From positions 8,659 through 15,998 of the forward strand of contig JADGBD010000005.1 of assembly GCA_015231665.1 (NCBI GenBank): a DNA stretch of 7,340 nt, written 5' to 3'. Shown here piece after piece: positions 7,229 through 7,340 of the stretch. Under the pieces are notes generated by a model. That model saw nothing but the letters and a program-made list of their open reading frames with translations, had not been told where the DNA came from and made no database searches. Origin of the DNA: Gammaproteobacteria bacterium (GTDB lineage Bacteria; Pseudomonadota; Gammaproteobacteria; Chromatiales; Chromatiaceae). A program made the translations under genes and the position numbers. Every line of letters begins with the position of its first letter. Position 1 is the stretch's first letter.

Positions 7229-7340
7229 TCCCGCCGACGAGGGCCAGGGTTTTCAAGCCTGGGTTCTGCCCCAGGTGGGCGGTCCGTCCAAGCCCAAGCC
7301 GGTGAGCGTGCCCAAGGAAAAGCTGCGCATGCCTACCCTC
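7215..7340 (+). CDS. fliH: Flagellar export ATPase regulator FliH (5' part, cut by window end)
   Basis: FliH is a cytoplasmic dimer that holds the FliI export ATPase and brings it to the C-ring and FlhA. Only 42 codons are present and the frame stays open to the end of the window. The start is taken as ATG 7215, which overlaps the end of fliG by 14 bases and has GGAG at 7202-7205, 9 bases upstream. The visible N-terminus is short, acidic and then Pro/Lys-rich, with Trp16 in QAWVLPQV. FliH proteins commonly carry a W.LP motif near the N-terminus, and Trp residues there mediate docking in Salmonella. Identity rests on this motif and on position after fliG. The conserved C-terminal domain lies outside the window. 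Confidence 0.8.
   Translation, partial: MSSSDPADEGQGFQAWVLPQVGGPSKPKPVSVPKEKLRMPTL

Overview
The window reads as gamma-proteobacterial chromosome, GC-rich with one AT-rich intergenic gap. All genes lie on the + strand. The products most resemble those of Pseudomonas and related polar-flagellated gamma-proteobacteria. A regulator of the FleQ/FlrA type, a sigma-54 promoter and the gene order fliE-fliF-fliG-fliH all point to one polar flagellum system controlled by sigma-54. I cannot name the species. The regulatory layout differs enough from Pseudomonas that a non-Pseudomonas lineage is likely.

Layout. (1) 59-1243: metZ, O-succinylhomoserine sulfhydrylase, a methionine biosynthesis gene unrelated to motility. 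It marks the border of the flagellar cluster. (2) 1244-1469: a 226-base gap with a perfect 7-bp hairpin, an AT-rich stretch, a sigma-70-like promoter and a palindromic leader before fleQ. (3) 1470-2966: fleQ, the flagellar master regulator, with a degenerate receiver domain, an AAA+ core and a helix-turn-helix. (4) 2967-3079: a short gap holding a full-consensus sigma-54 promoter and a dyad across the predicted transcription start. (5) 3080-4141: a second sigma-54 activator that aligns with FleR but has no receiver domain. The fleS kinase gene that normally lies between fleQ and fleR is absent. (6) 4153-7340: fliE, fliF, fliG and the first 42 codons of fliH, tightly packed and probably co-transcribed with the FleR-like gene.

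How it works together (inference). FleQ, made from a sigma-70-type promoter, would activate the sigma-54 promoter at 3030-3045. That would produce the FleR-like activator together with the rod/MS-ring adaptor FliE, the MS-ring FliF, the rotor protein FliG and the export ATPase regulator FliH. In Pseudomonas the next tier is gated by FleS phosphorylating the FleR receiver. Here both partners of that relay are missing from the locus, so the second tier would be controlled by the amount of activator rather than its phosphorylation. This simplified cascade is the most interesting aspect of the window. I see no mobile element, CRISPR array, tRNA or rRNA.
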